Shown: positions 36,764 through 50,600 of the stretch, piece by piece
Position numbering within the stretch: the first letter of the stretch is position 1
Layout: each line of letters opens with the position of its first letter
NCBI GenBank assembly: GCA_964017235.1
Contig: OZ024936.1
Coordinates: forward strand, 58,393,028 to 58,457,027
Direction of reading: 5' to 3'
Source of the DNA: Sabellastarte sp. h YS-2021
Taxonomy: Eukaryota; Annelida; Polychaeta; Sabellida; Sabellidae
Length of the DNA: 64,000 nt
The notes under the pieces: generated by a model
What the model saw: the letters and a program-made list of their open reading frames with translations, nothing else
Database searches by the model: none
What the model was told of the DNA's origin: nothing
Position numbers and translations under genes: made by a program

Positions 36764-39463
36764 CTATTTTAATAAATAATGAGGATATTTTAGGCGCATT
36801 TTGAGCATTACATGTCTGATCAGAAATTATTTTACCAAAATATTGTTCTAAATATAGCCTAAAATAGATGTAAATCAGCCCAAACCAGTACCAAATGTTG
36901 GTCTATAAGTCTGAAATTTGGCCCAAAAATCATTTGCCACATACTAAATCTGACTGTATAGGTTTTGAGATTACATCTGGTATACCAGTGGTGTCATATG
37001 TGTCATACAGGGTTGAGGAGAGTGAAAATACAGCCTCAGATGGCTGTATCAGGAAGTGCTGATATATTCTCAATTAAGGTAGATTCAAGGTTGAAAACCA
37101 TATTGATTCACACAGGAGTCGCCACTGAAATGAATTTTAGTAGTGTGTTCCTTCAGAAATACACATGTAGCCCAAAGTACAGGTTCAGGGAGTGTAGTTG
37201 GCGAGAGATGCATACAATGCCAGATCAGCCCAAACCACCCCTTAAAGTTGGTCAATCTGGCTGAGATTTTCACAGGAAACTCAGTTTATATCAGAGAATG
37301 AATTTGTATTAGGCTGACCCACTCGAGGGCCACATTAAAAATTTCAATTTCCGGGGTGTGGGGGGGCCCCATGCCACCCCTCAGGTAGGAAATTTCAAGT
37401 ATATCCTAATATTGCCAATCTGAAGCCCAAATTTAATTTTATGCCTATTTTAATAAATAATGAGGATATTTTAGGCGCATTTTGAGCATTACATGTCTGA
37501 TCAGAAATTATTTTACCAAAATATTGTTCTAAATATAGCCTAAAATAGATGTAAATCAGCCCAAACCAGTACCAAATGTTGGTCTATAAGTCTGAAATTT
37601 GGCCCAAAAATCACTTGCCACATACTAAATCTGACTGTATAGGTTTTGAGATTACATCTGGTATACCAGTGGTGTACAGGGTTGAGGAGAGTGAAAATAC
37701 AGCCTCAGATGGCTGTATCAGGAAGTGCTGATATATTCTCAATTAAGGTAGATTCAAGGTTGAAAACCATATTGATTCACACAGGAGTCGCCACTGAAAT
37801 GAATTTTAGTAGTGTGTTCCTTCAGAAATACACATGTAGCCCAAAGTACAGGTTCAGGGAGTGTAGTTGGCGAGAGATGCATACAATGCCAGATCAGCCC
37901 AAACCACCCCTTAAAGTTGGTCAATCTGGCTGAGATTTTCACAGGAAACTCAGTTTATATCAGAGAATGAATTTGTATTAGGCTGACCCACTCGAGGGCC
38001 ACATTAAAAATTTCAATTTCCGGGGTGTGGGGGGGGCCCCATGCCACCCCTCAGGTAGGAAATTTCAAGTATATCCTAATATTGCCAATCTGAAGCCCAA
38101 ATTTAATTTTATGCCTATTTTAATAAATAATGAGGATATTTTAGGCGCATTTTGAGCATTACATGTCTGATCAGAAATTATTTTACCAAAATATTGTTCT
38201 AAATATAGCCTAAAATAGATGTAAATCAGCCCAAACCAGTACCAAATGTTGGTCTATAAGTCTGAAATTTGGCCCAAAAATCATTTGCCACATACTAAAT
38301 CTGACTGTATAGGTTTTGAGATTACATCTGGTATACCAGTGGTGTCATATGTGTCATACAGGGTTGAGGAGAGTGAAAATACAGCCTCAGATGGCTGTAT
38401 CAGGAAGTGCTGATATATTCTCAATTAAGGTAGATTCAAGGTTGAAAACCATATTGATTCACACAGGAGTCGCCACTGAAATGAATTTTAGTAGTGTGTT
38501 CCTTCAGAAATACACATGTAGCCCAAAGTACAGGTTCAGGGAGTGTAGTTGGCGAGAGATGCATACAATGCCAGATCAGCCCAAACCACCCCTTAAAGTT
38601 GGTCAATCTGGCTGAGATTTTCACAGGAAACTCAGTTTATATCAGAGAATGAATTTGTATTAGGCTGACCCACTCGAGGGCCACATTAAAAATTTCAATT
38701 TCCGGGGTGTGGGGGGGCCCCATGCCACCCCTCAGGTAGGAAATTTCAAGTATATCCTAATATTGCCAATCTGAAGCCCAAATTTAATTTTATGCCTATT
38801 TTAATAAATAATGAGGATATTTTAGGCGCATTTTGAGCATTACATGTCTGATCAGAAATTATTTTACCAAAATATTGTTCTAAATATAGCCTAAAATAGA
38901 TGTAAATCAGCCCAAACCAGTACCAAATGTTGGTCTATAAGTCTGAAATTTGGCCCAAAAATCACTTGCCACATACTAAATCTGACTGTATAGGTTTTGA
39001 GATTACATCTGGTATACCAGTGGTGTACAGGGTTGAGGAGAGTGAAAATACAGCCTCAGATGGCTGTATCAGGAAGTGCTGATATATTCTCAATTAAGGT
39101 AGATTCAAGGTTGAAAACCATATTGATTCACACAGGAGTCGCCACTGAAATGAATTTTAGTAGTGTGTTCCTTCAGAAATACACATGTAGCCCAAAGTAC
39201 AGGTTCAGGGAGTGTAGTTGGCGAGAGATGCATACAATGCCAGATCAGCCCAAACCACCCCTTAAAGTTGGTCAATCTGGCTGAGATTTTCACAGGAAAC
39301 TCAGTTTATATCAGAGAATGAATTTGTATTAGGCTGACCCACTCGAGGGCCACATTAAAAATTTCAATTTCCGGGGTGTGGGGGGCCCCATGCCACCCCT
39401 CAGGTAGGAAATTTCAAGTATATCCTAATATTGCCAATCTGAAGCCCAAATTTAATTTTATGC
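36764..39463. repeat. Dimeric higher-order repeat, two copies (units 55-56 and 57-58)
   Basis: Each copy is a 681-bp unit carrying C to T before TTGCCACAT, followed by a deletion-type unit. Copy 1 is 36764-38114 (1351 bp) and copy 2 is 38115-39463 (1349 bp); they differ in length because the second unit has G8 in one and G6 in the other. Units 51-52 form the same pair at 34052-35400. Confidence 0.75.
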
Positions 39464-42400
39464 CTATTTTAATAAATAATGAGGATATTTTAGGCGCATT
39501 TTGAGCATTACATGTCTGATCAGAAATTATTTTACCAAAATATTGTTCTAAATATAGCCTAAAATAGATGTAAATCAGCCCAAACCAGTACCAAATGTTG
39601 GTCTATAAGTCTGAAATTTGGCCCAAAAATCACTTGCCACATACTAAATCTGACTGTATAGGTTTTGAGATTACATCTGGTATACCAGTGGTGTCATATG
39701 TGTCATACAGGGTTGAGGAGAGTGAAAATACAGCCTCAGATGGCTGTATCAGGAAGTGCTGATATATTCTCAATTAAGGTAGATTCAAGGTTGAAAACCA
39801 TATTGATTCACACAGGAGTCGCCACTGAAATGAATTTTAGTAGTGTGTTCCTTCAGAAATACACATGTAGCCCAAAGTACAGGTTCAGGGAGTGTAGTTG
39901 GCGAGAGATGCATACAATGCCAGATCAGCCCAAACCACCCCTTAAAGTTGGTCAATCTGGCTGAGATTTTCACAGGAAACTCAGTTTATATCAGAGAATG
40001 AATTTGTATTAGGCTGACCCACTCGAGGGCCACATTAAAAATTTCAATTTCTGGGGTGTGGGGGGGCCCCATGCCACCCCTCAGGTAGGAAATTTCAAGT
40101 ATATCCTAATATTGCCAATCTGAAGCCCAAATTTAATTTTATGCCTATTTTAATAAATAATGAGGATATTTTAGGCGCATTTTGAGCATTACATGTCTGA
40201 TCAGAAATTATTTTACCAAAATATTGTTCTAAATATAGCCTAAAATAGATGTAAATCAGCCCAAACCAGTACCAAATGTTGGTCTATAAGTCTGAAATTT
40301 GGCCCAAAAATCACTTGCCACATACTAAATCTGACTGTATAGGTTTTGAGATTACATCTGGTATACCAGTGGTGTCATATGTGTCATACAGGGTTGAGGA
40401 GAGTGAAAATACAGCCTCAGATGGCTGTATCAGGAAGTGCTGATATATTCTCAATTAAGGTAGATTCAAGGTTGAAAACCATATTGATTCACACAGGAGT
40501 CGCCACTGAAATGAATTTTAGTAGTGTGTTCCTTCAGAAATACACATGTAGCCCAAAGTACAGGTTCAGGGAGTGTAGTTGGCGAGAGATGCATACAATG
40601 CCAGATCAGCCCAAACCACCCCTTAAAGTTGGTCAATCTGGCTGAGATTTTCACAGGAAACTCAGTTTATATCAGAGAATGAATTTGTATTAGGCTGACC
40701 CACTCGAGGGCCACATTAAAAATTTCAATTTCTGGGGTGTGGGGGGGCCCCATGCCACCCCTCAGGTAGGAAATTTCAAGTATATCCTAATATTGCCAAT
40801 CTGAAGCCCAAATTTAATTTTATGCCTATTTTAATAAATAATGAGGATATTTTAGGCGCATTTTGAGCATTACATGTCTGATCAGAAATTATTTTACCAA
40901 AATATTGTTCTAAATATAGCCTAAAATAGATGTAAATCAGCCCAAACCAGTACCAAATGTTGGTCTATAAGTCTGAAATTTGGCCCAAAAATCACTTGCC
41001 ACATACTAAATCTGACTGTATAGGTTTTGAGATTACATCTGGTATACCAGTGGTGTCATATGTGTCATACAGGGTTGAGGAGAGTGAAAATACAGCCTCA
41101 GATGGCTGTATCAGGAAGTGCTGATATATTCTCAATTAAGGTAGATTCAAGGTTGAAAACCATATTGATTCACACAGGAGTCGCCACTGAAATGAATTTT
41201 AGTAGTGTGTTCCTTCAGAAATACACATGTAGCCCAAAGTACAGGTTCAGGGAGTGTAGTTGGCGAGAGATGCATACAATGCCAGATCAGCCCAAACCAC
41301 CCCTTAAAGTTGGTCAATCTGGCTGAGATTTTCACAGGAAACTCAGTTTATATCAGAGAATGAATTTGTATTAGGCTGACCCACTCGAGGGCCACATTAA
41401 AAATTTCAATTTCTGGGGTGTGGGGGGGCCCCATGCCACCCCTCAGGTAGGAAATTTCAAGTATATCCTAATATTGCCAATCTGAAGCCCAAATTTAATT
41501 TTATGCCTATTTTAATAAATAATGAGGATATTTTAGGCGCATTTTGAGCATTACATGTCTGATCAGAAATTATTTTACCAAAATATTGTTCTAAATATAG
41601 CCTAAAATAGATGTAAATCAGCCCAAACCAGTACCAAATGTTGGTCTATAAGTCTGAAATTTGGCCCAAAAATCACTTGCCACATACTAAATCTGACTGT
41701 ATAGGTTTTGAGATTACATCTGGTATACCAGTGGTGTCATATGTGTCATACAGGGTTGAGGAGAGTGAAAATACAGCCTCAGATGGCTGTATCAGGAAGT
41801 GCTGATATATTCTCAATTAAGGTAGATTCAAGGTTGAAAACCATATTGATTCACACAGGAGTCGCCACTGAAATGAATTTTAGTAGTGTGTTCCTTCAGA
41901 AATACACATGTAGCCCAAAGTACAGGTTCAGGGAGTGTAGTTGGCGAGAGATGCATACAATGCCAGATCAGCCCAAACCACCCCTTAAAGTTGGTCAATC
42001 TGGCTGAGATTTTCACAGGAAACTCAGTTTATATCAGAGAATGAATTTGTATTAGGCTGACCCACTCGAGGGCCACATTAAAAATTTCAATTTCTGGGGT
42101 GTGGGGGGGGCCCATGCCACCCCTCAGGTAGGAAATTTCAAGTATATCCTAATATTGCCAATCTGAAGCCCAAATTTAATTTTATGCCTATTTTAATAAA
42201 TAATGAGGATATTTTAGGCGCATTTTGAGCATTACATGTCTGATCAGAAATTATTTTACCAAAATATTGTTCTAAATATAGCCTAAAATAGATGTAAATC
42301 AGCCCAAACCAGTACCAAATGTTGGTCTATAAGTCTGAAATTTGGCCCAAAAATCACTTGCCACATACTAAATCTGACTGTATAGGTTTTGAGATTACAT

Positions 42401-44230
42401 CTGGTATACCAGTGGTGTCATATGTGTCATACAGGGTTGAGGAGAGTGAAAATACAGCCTCAGATGGCTGTATCAGGAAGTGCTGATATATTCTCAATTA
42501 AGGTAGATTCAAGGTTGAAAACCATATTGATTCACACAGGAGTCGCCACTGAAATGAATTTTAGTAGTGTGTTCCTTCAGAAATACACATGTAGCCCAAA
42601 GTACAGGTTCAGGGAGTGTAGTTGGCGAGAGATGCATACAATGCCAGATCAGCCCAAACCACCCCTTAAAGTTGGTCAATCTGGCTGAGATTTTCACAGG
42701 AAACTCAGTTTATATCAGAGAATGAATTTGTATTAGGCTGACCCACTCGAGGGCCACATTAAAAATTTCAATTTCTGGGGTGTGGGGGGGCCCCATGCCA
42801 CCCCTCAGGTAGGAAATTTCAAGTATATCCTAATATTGCCAATCTGAAGCCCAAATTTAATTTTATGCCTATTTTAATAAATAATGAGGATATTTTAGGC
42901 GCATTTTGAGCATTACATGTCTGATCAGAAATTATTTTACCAAAATATTGTTCTAAATATAGCCTAAAATAGATGTAAATCAGCCCAAACCAGTACCAAA
43001 TGTTGGTCTATAAGTCTGTAATTTGGCCCAAAAATCACTTGCCACATACTAAATCTGACTGTATAGGTTTTGAGATTACATCTGGTATACCAGTGGTGTC
43101 ATATGTGTCATACAGGGTTGAGGAGAGTGAAAATACAGCCTCAGATGGCTGTATCAGGAAGTGCTGATATATTCTCAATTAAGGTAGATTCAAGGTTGAA
43201 AACCATATTGATTCACACAGGAGTCGCCACTGAAATGAATTTTAGTAGTGTGTTCCTTCAGAAATACACATGTAGCCCAAAGTACAGGTTCAGGGAGTGT
43301 AGTTGGCGAGAGATGCATACAATGCCAGATCAGCCCAAACCACCCCTTAAAGTTGGTCAATCTGGCTGAGATTTTCACAGGAAACTCAGTTTATATCAGA
43401 GAATGAATTTGTATTAGGCTGACCCACTCGAGGGCCACATTAAAAATTTCAATTTCTGGGGTGTGGGGGGGCCCCATGCCACCCCTCAGGTAGGAAATTT
43501 CAAGTATATCCTAATATTGCCAATCTGAAGCCCAAATTTAATTTTATGCCTATTTTAATAAATAATGAGGATATTTTAGGCGCATTTTGAGCATTACATG
43601 TCTGATCAGAAATTATTTTACCAAAATATTGTTCTAAATATAGCCTAAAATAGATGTAAATCAGCCCAAACCAGTACCAAATGTTGGTCTATAAGTCTGA
43701 AATTTGGCCCAAAAATCACTTGCCACATACTAAATCTGACTGTATAGGTTTTGAGATTACATCTGGTATACCAGTGGTGTCATATGTGTCATACAGGGTT
43801 GAGGAGAGTGAAAATACAGCCTCAGATGGCTGTATCAGGAAGTGCTGATATATTCTCAATTAAGGTAGATTCAAGGTTGAAAACCATATTGATTCACACA
43901 GGAGTCGCCACTGAAATGAATTTTAGTAGTGTGTTCCTTCAGAAATACACATGTAGCCCAAAGTACAGGTTCAGGGAGTGTAGTTGGCGAGAGATGCATA
44001 CAATGCCAGATCAGCCCAAACCACCCCTTAAAGTTGGTCAATCTGGCTGAGATTTTCACAGGAAACTCAGTTTATATCAGAGAATGAATTTGTATTAGGC
44101 TGACCCACTCGAGGGCCACATTAAAAATTTCAATTTCTGGGGTGTGGGGGGGCCCCATGCCACCCCTCAGGTAGGAAATTTCAAGTATATCCTAATATTG
44201 CCAATCTGAAGCCCAAATTTAATTTTATGC
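39464..44230. repeat. Homogeneous run of seven CTGG-type units (units 59-65)
   Basis: Seven consecutive 681-bp units carry CTGG in place of CCGG before the GGTGTG motif. None has the 12-bp deletion. Unit 62 has G8 followed by three C. Unit 64 also has the A to T change after GTCTG. CTGG is what deamination of a methylated CpG in CCGG would give. The run implies that one mutated unit was amplified locally. Confidence 0.75.
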
Positions 44231-47200
44231 CTATTTTAATAAATAATGAGGATATTTTAGGCGCATTTTGAGCATTACATGTCTGATCAGAAATTATTTT
44301 ACCAAAATATTGTTCTAAATATAGCCTAAAATAGATGTAAATCAGCCCAAACCAGTACCAAATGTTGGTCTATAAGTCTGTAATTTGGCCCAAAAATCAC
44401 TTGCCACATACTAAATCTGACTGTATAGGTTTTGAGATTACATCTGGTATACCAGTGGTGTCATATGTGTCATACAGGGTTGAGGAGAGTGAAAATACAG
44501 CCTCAGATGGCTGTATCAGGAAGTGCTGATATATTCTCAATTAAGGTAGATTCAAGGTTGAAAACCATATTGATTCACACAGGAGTCGCCACTGAAATGA
44601 ATTTTAGTAGTGTGTTCCTTCAGAAATACACATGTAGCCCAAAGTACAGGTTCAGGGAGTGTAGTTGGCGAGAGATGCATACAATGCCAGATCAGCCCAA
44701 ACCACCCCTTAAAGTTGGTCAATCTGGCTGAGATTTTCACAGGAAACTCAGTTTATATCAGAGAATGAATTTGTATTAGGCTGACCCACTCGAGGGCCAC
44801 ATTAAAAATTTCAATTTCCGGGGTGTGGGGGGGGTCCCATGCCACCCCTCAGGTAGGAAATTTCAAGTATATCCTAATATTGCCAATCTGAAGCCCAAAT
44901 TTAATTTTATGCCTATTTTAATAAATAATGAGGATATTTTAGGCGCATTTTGAGCATTACATGTCTGATCAGAAATTATTTTACCAAAATATTGTTCTAA
45001 ATATAGCCTAAAATAGATGTAAATCAGCCCAAACCAGTACCAAATGTTGGTCTATAAGTCTGAAATTTGGCCCAAAAATCACTTGCCACATACTAAATCT
45101 GACTGTATAGGTTTTGAGATTACATCTGGTATACCAGTGGTGTACAGGGTTGAGGAGAGTGAAAATACAGCCTCAGATGGCTGTATCAGGAAGTGCTGAT
45201 ATATTCTCAATTAAGGTAGATTCAAGGTTGAAAACCATATTGATTCACACAGGAGTCGCCACTGAAATGAATTTTAGTAGTGTGTTCCTTCAGAAATACA
45301 CATGTAGCCCAAAGTACAGGTTCAGGGAGTGTAGTTGGCGAGAGATGCATACAATGCCAGATCAGCCCAAACCACCCCTTAAAGTTGGTCAATCTGGCTG
45401 AGATTTTCACAGGAAACTCAGTTTATATCAGAGAATGAATTTGTATTAGGCTGACCCACTCGAGGGCCACATTAAAAATTTCAATTTCCGGGGTGTGGGG
45501 GGCCCCATGCCACCCCTCAGGTAGGAAATTTCAAGTATATCCTAATATTGCCAATCTGAAGCCCAAATTTAATTTTATGCCTATTTTAATAAATAATGAG
45601 GATATTTTAGGCGCATTTTGAGCATTACATGTCTGATCAGAAATTATTTTACCAAAATATTGTTCTAAATATAGCCTAAAATAGATGTAAATCAGCCCAA
45701 ACCAGTACCAAATGTTGGTCTATAAGTCTGAAATTTGGCCCAAAAATCACTTGCCACATACTAAATCTGACTGTATAGGTTTTGAGATTACATCTGGTAT
45801 ACCAGTGGTGTCATATGTGTCATACAGGGTTGAGGAGAGTGAAAATACAGCCTCAGATGGCTGTATCAGGAAGTGCTGATATATTCTCAATTAAGGTAGA
45901 TTCAAGGTTGAAAACCATATTGATTCACACAGGAGTCGCCACTGAAATGAATTTTAGTAGTGTGTTCCTTCAGAAATACACATGTAGCCCAAAGTACAGG
46001 TTCAGGGAGTGTAGTTGGCGAGAGATGCATACAATGCCAGATCAGCCCAAACCACCCCTTAAAGTTGGTCAATCTGGCTGAGATTTTCACAGGAAACTCA
46101 GTTTATATCAGAGAATGAATTTGTATTAGGCTGACCCACTCGAGGGCCACATTAAAAATTTCAATTTCTGGGGTGTGGGGGGGCCCCATGCCACCCCTCA
46201 GGTAGGAAATTTCAAGTATATCCTAATATTGCCAATCTGAAGCCCAAATTTAATTTTATGCCTATTTTAATAAATAATGAGGATATTTTAGGCGCATTTT
46301 GAGCATTACATGTCTGATCAGAAATTATTTTACCAAAATATTGTTCTAAATATAGCCTAAAATAGATGTAAATCAGCCCAAACCAGTACCAAATGTTGGT
46401 CTATAAGTCTGTAATTTGGCCCAAAAATCACTTGCCACATACTAAATCTGACTGTATAGGTTTTGAGATTACATCTGGTATACCAGTGGTGTCATATGTG
46501 TCATACAGGGTTGAGGAGAGTGAAAATACAGCCTCAGATGGCTGTATCAGGAAGTGCTGATATATTCTCAATTAAGGTAGATTCAAGGTTGAAAACCATA
46601 TTGATTCACACAGGAGTCGCCACTGAAATGAATTTTAGTAGTGTGTTCCTTCAGAAATACACATGTAGCCCAAAGTACAGGTTCAGGGAGTGTAGTTGGC
46701 GAGAGATGCATACAATGCCAGATCAGCCCAAACCACCCCTTAAAGTTGGTCAATCTGGCTGAGATTTTCACAGGAAACTCAGTTTATATCAGAGAATGAA
46801 TTTGTATTAGGCTGACCCACTCGAGGGCCACATTAAAAATTTCAATTTCCGGGGTGTGGGGGGGGCCCCATGCCACCCCTCAGGTAGGAAATTTCAAGTA
46901 TATCCTAATATTGCCAATCTGAAGCCCAAATTTAATTTTATGCCTATTTTAATAAATAATGAGGATATTTTAGGCGCATTTTGAGCATTACATGTCTGAT
47001 CAGAAATTATTTTACCAAAATATTGTTCTAAATATAGCCTAAAATAGATGTAAATCAGCCCAAACCAGTACCAAATGTTGGTCTATAAGTCTGAAATTTG
47101 GCCCAAAAATCACTTGCCACATACTAAATCTGACTGTATAGGTTTTGAGATTACATCTGGTATACCAGTGGTGTACAGGGTTGAGGAGAGTGAAAATACA

Positions 47201-47611
47201 GCCTCAGATGGCTGTATCAGGAAGTGCTGATATATTCTCAATTAAGGTAGATTCAAGGTTGAAAACCATATTGATTCACACAGGAGTCGCCACTGAAATG
47301 AATTTTAGTAGTGTGTTCCTTCAGAAATACACATGTAGCCCAAAGTACAGGTTCAGGGAGTGTAGTTGGCGAGAGATGCATACAATGCCAGATCAGCCCA
47401 AACCACCCCTTAAAGTTGGTCAATCTGGCTGAGATTTTCACAGGAAACTCAGTTTATATCAGAGAATGAATTTGTATTAGGCTGACCCACTCGAGGGCCA
47501 CATTAAAAATTTCAATTTCCGGGGTGTGGGGGGCCCCATGCCACCCCTCAGGTAGGAAATTTCAAGTATATCCTAATATTGCCAATCTGAAGCCCAAATT
47601 TAATTTTATGC
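43550..47611. repeat. Trimeric higher-order repeat, two tandem copies (units 65-67 and 68-70)
   Basis: Both copies are exactly 2031 bp: 43550-45580 and 45581-47611. Each reads CTGG-type G7 unit (681), then G8 unit with A to T after GTCTG (682), then deletion-type G6 unit (668). They differ at 44835, where unit 66 has T for the first C of the C4 run. Confidence 0.8.
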
Positions 47612-50600
47612 CTATTTTAATAAATAATGAGGATATTTTAGGCGCATTTTGAGCATTACATGTCTGATCAGAAATTATTTTACCAAAATATTGTTCTAAA
47701 TATAGCCTAAAATAGATGTAAATCAGCCCAAACCAGTACCAAATGTTGGTCTATAAGTCTGAAATTTGGCCCAAAAATCACTTGCCACATACTAAATCTG
47801 ACTGTATAGGTTTTGAGATTACATCTGGTATACCAGTGGTGTCATATGTGTCATACAGGGTTGAGGAGAGTGAAAATACAGCCTCAGATGGCTGTATCAG
47901 GAAGTGCTGATATATTCTCAATTAAGGTAGATTCAAGGTTGAAAACCATATTGATTCACACAGGAGTCGCCACTGAAATGAATTTTAGTAGTGTGTTCCT
48001 TCAGAAATACACATGTAGCCCAAAGTACAGGTTCAGGGAGTGTAGTTGGCGAGAGATGCATACAATGCCAGATCAGCCCAAACCACCCCTTAAAGTTGGT
48101 CAATCTGGCTGAGATTTTCACAGGAAACTCAGTTTATATCAGAGAATGAATTTGTATTAGGCTGACCCACTCGAGGGCCACATTAAAAATTTCAATTTCT
48201 GGGGTGTGGGGGGGCCCCATGCCACCCCTCAGGTAGGAAATTTCAAGTATATCCTAATATTGCCAATCTGAAGCCCAAATTTAATTTTATGCCTATTTTA
48301 ATAAATAATGAGGATATTTTAGGCGCATTTTGAGCATTACATGTCTGATCAGAAATTATTTTACCAAAATATTGTTCTAAATATAGCCTAAAATAGATGT
48401 AAATCAGCCCAAACCAGTACCAAATGTTGGTCTATAAGTCTGAAATTTGGCCCAAAAATCACTTGCCACATACTAAATCTGACTGTATAGGTTTTGAGAT
48501 TACATCTGGTATACCAGTGGTGTCATATGTGTCATACAGGGTTGAGGAGAGTGAAAATACAGCCTCAGATGGCTGTATCAGGAAGTGCTGATATATTCTC
48601 AATTAAGGTAGATTCAAGGTTGAAAACCATATTGATTCACACAGGAGTCGCCACTGAAATGAATTTTAGTAGTGTGTTCCTTCAGAAATACACATGTAGC
48701 CCAAAGTACAGGTTCAGGGAGTGTAGTTGGCGAGAGATGCATACAATGCCAGATCAGCCCAAACCACCCCTTAAAGTTGGTCAATCTGGCTGAGATTTTC
48801 ACAGGAAACTCAGTTTATATCAGAGAATGAATTTGTATTAGGCTGACCCACTCGAGGGCCACATTAAAAATTTCAATTTCCGGGGTGTGGGGGGGGCCCC
48901 ATGCCACCCCTCAGGTAGGAAATTTCAAGTATATCCTAATATTGCCAATCTGAAGCCCAAATTTAATTTTATGCCTATTTTAATAAATAATGAGGATATT
49001 TTAGGCGCATTTTGAGCATTACATGTCTGATCAGAAATTATTTTACCAAAATATTGTTCTAAATATAGCCTAAAATAGATGTAAATCAGCCCAAACCAGT
49101 ACCAAATGTTGGTCTATAAGTCTGAAATTTGGCCCAAAAATCACTTGCCACATACTAAATCTGACTGTATAGGTTTTGAGATTACATCTGGTATACCAGT
49201 GGTGTCATATGTGTCATACAGGGTTGAGGAGAGTGAAAATACAGCCTCAGATGGCTGTATCAGGAAGTGCTGATATATTCTCAATTAAGGTAGATTCAAG
49301 GTTGAAAACCATATTGATTCACACAGGAGTCGCCACTGAAATGAATTTTAGTAGTGTGTTCCTTGAGAAATACACATGTAGCCCAAAGTACAGGTTCAGG
49401 GAGTGTAGTTGGCGAGAGATGCATACAATGCCAGATCAGCCCAAACCACCCCTTAAAGTTGGTCAATCTGGCTGAGATTTTCACAGGAAACTCAGTTTAT
49501 ATCAGAGAATGAATTTGTATTAGGCTGACCCACTCGAGGGCCACATTAAAAATTTCAATTTCCGGGGTGTGGGGGGGGCCCCATGCCACCCCTCAGGTAG
49601 GAAATTTCAAGTATATCCTAATATTGCCAATCTGAAGCCCAAATTTAATTTTATGCCTATTTTAATAAATAATGAGGATATTTTAGGCGCATTTTGAGCA
49701 TTACATGTCTGATCAGAAATTATTTTACCAAAATATTGTTCTAAATATAGCCTAAAATAGATGTAAATCAGCCCAAACCAGTACCAAATGTTGGTCTATA
49801 AGTCTGAAATTTGGCCCAAAAATCACTTGCCACATACTAAATCTGACTGTATAGGTTTTGAGATTACATCTGGTATACCAGTGGTGTCATATGTGTCATA
49901 CAGGGTTGAGGAGAGTGAAAATACAGCCTCAGATGGCTGTATCAGGAAGTGCTGATATATTCTCAATTAAGGTAGATTCAAGGTTGAAAACCATATTGAT
50001 TCACACAGGAGTCGCCACTGAAATGAATTTTAGTAGTGTGTTCCTTCAGAAATACACATGTAGCCCAAAGTACAGGTTCAGGGAGTGTAGTTGGCGAGAG
50101 ATGCATACAATGCCAGATCAGCCCAAACCACCCCTTAAAGTTGGTCAATCTGGCTGAGATTTTCACAGGAAACTCAGTTTATATCAGAGAATGAATTTGT
50201 ATTAGGCTGACCCACTCGAGGGCCACATTAAAAATTTCAATTTCTGGGGTGTGGGGGGGGCCCCATGCCACCCCTCAGGTAGGAAATTTCAAGTATATCC
50301 TAATATTGCCAATCTGAAGCCCAAATTTAATTTTATGCCTATTTTAATAAATAATGAGGATATTTTAGGCGCATTTTGAGCATTACATGTCTGATCAGAA
50401 ATTATTTTACCAAAATATTGTTCTAAATATAGCCTAAAATAGATGTAAATCAGCCCAAACCAGTACCAAATGTTGGTCTATAAGTCTGTAATTTGGCCCA
50501 AAAATCACTTGCCACATACTAAATCTGACTGTATAGGTTTTGAGATTACATCTGGTATACCAGTGGTGTCATATGTGTCATACAGGGTTGAGGAGAGTGA

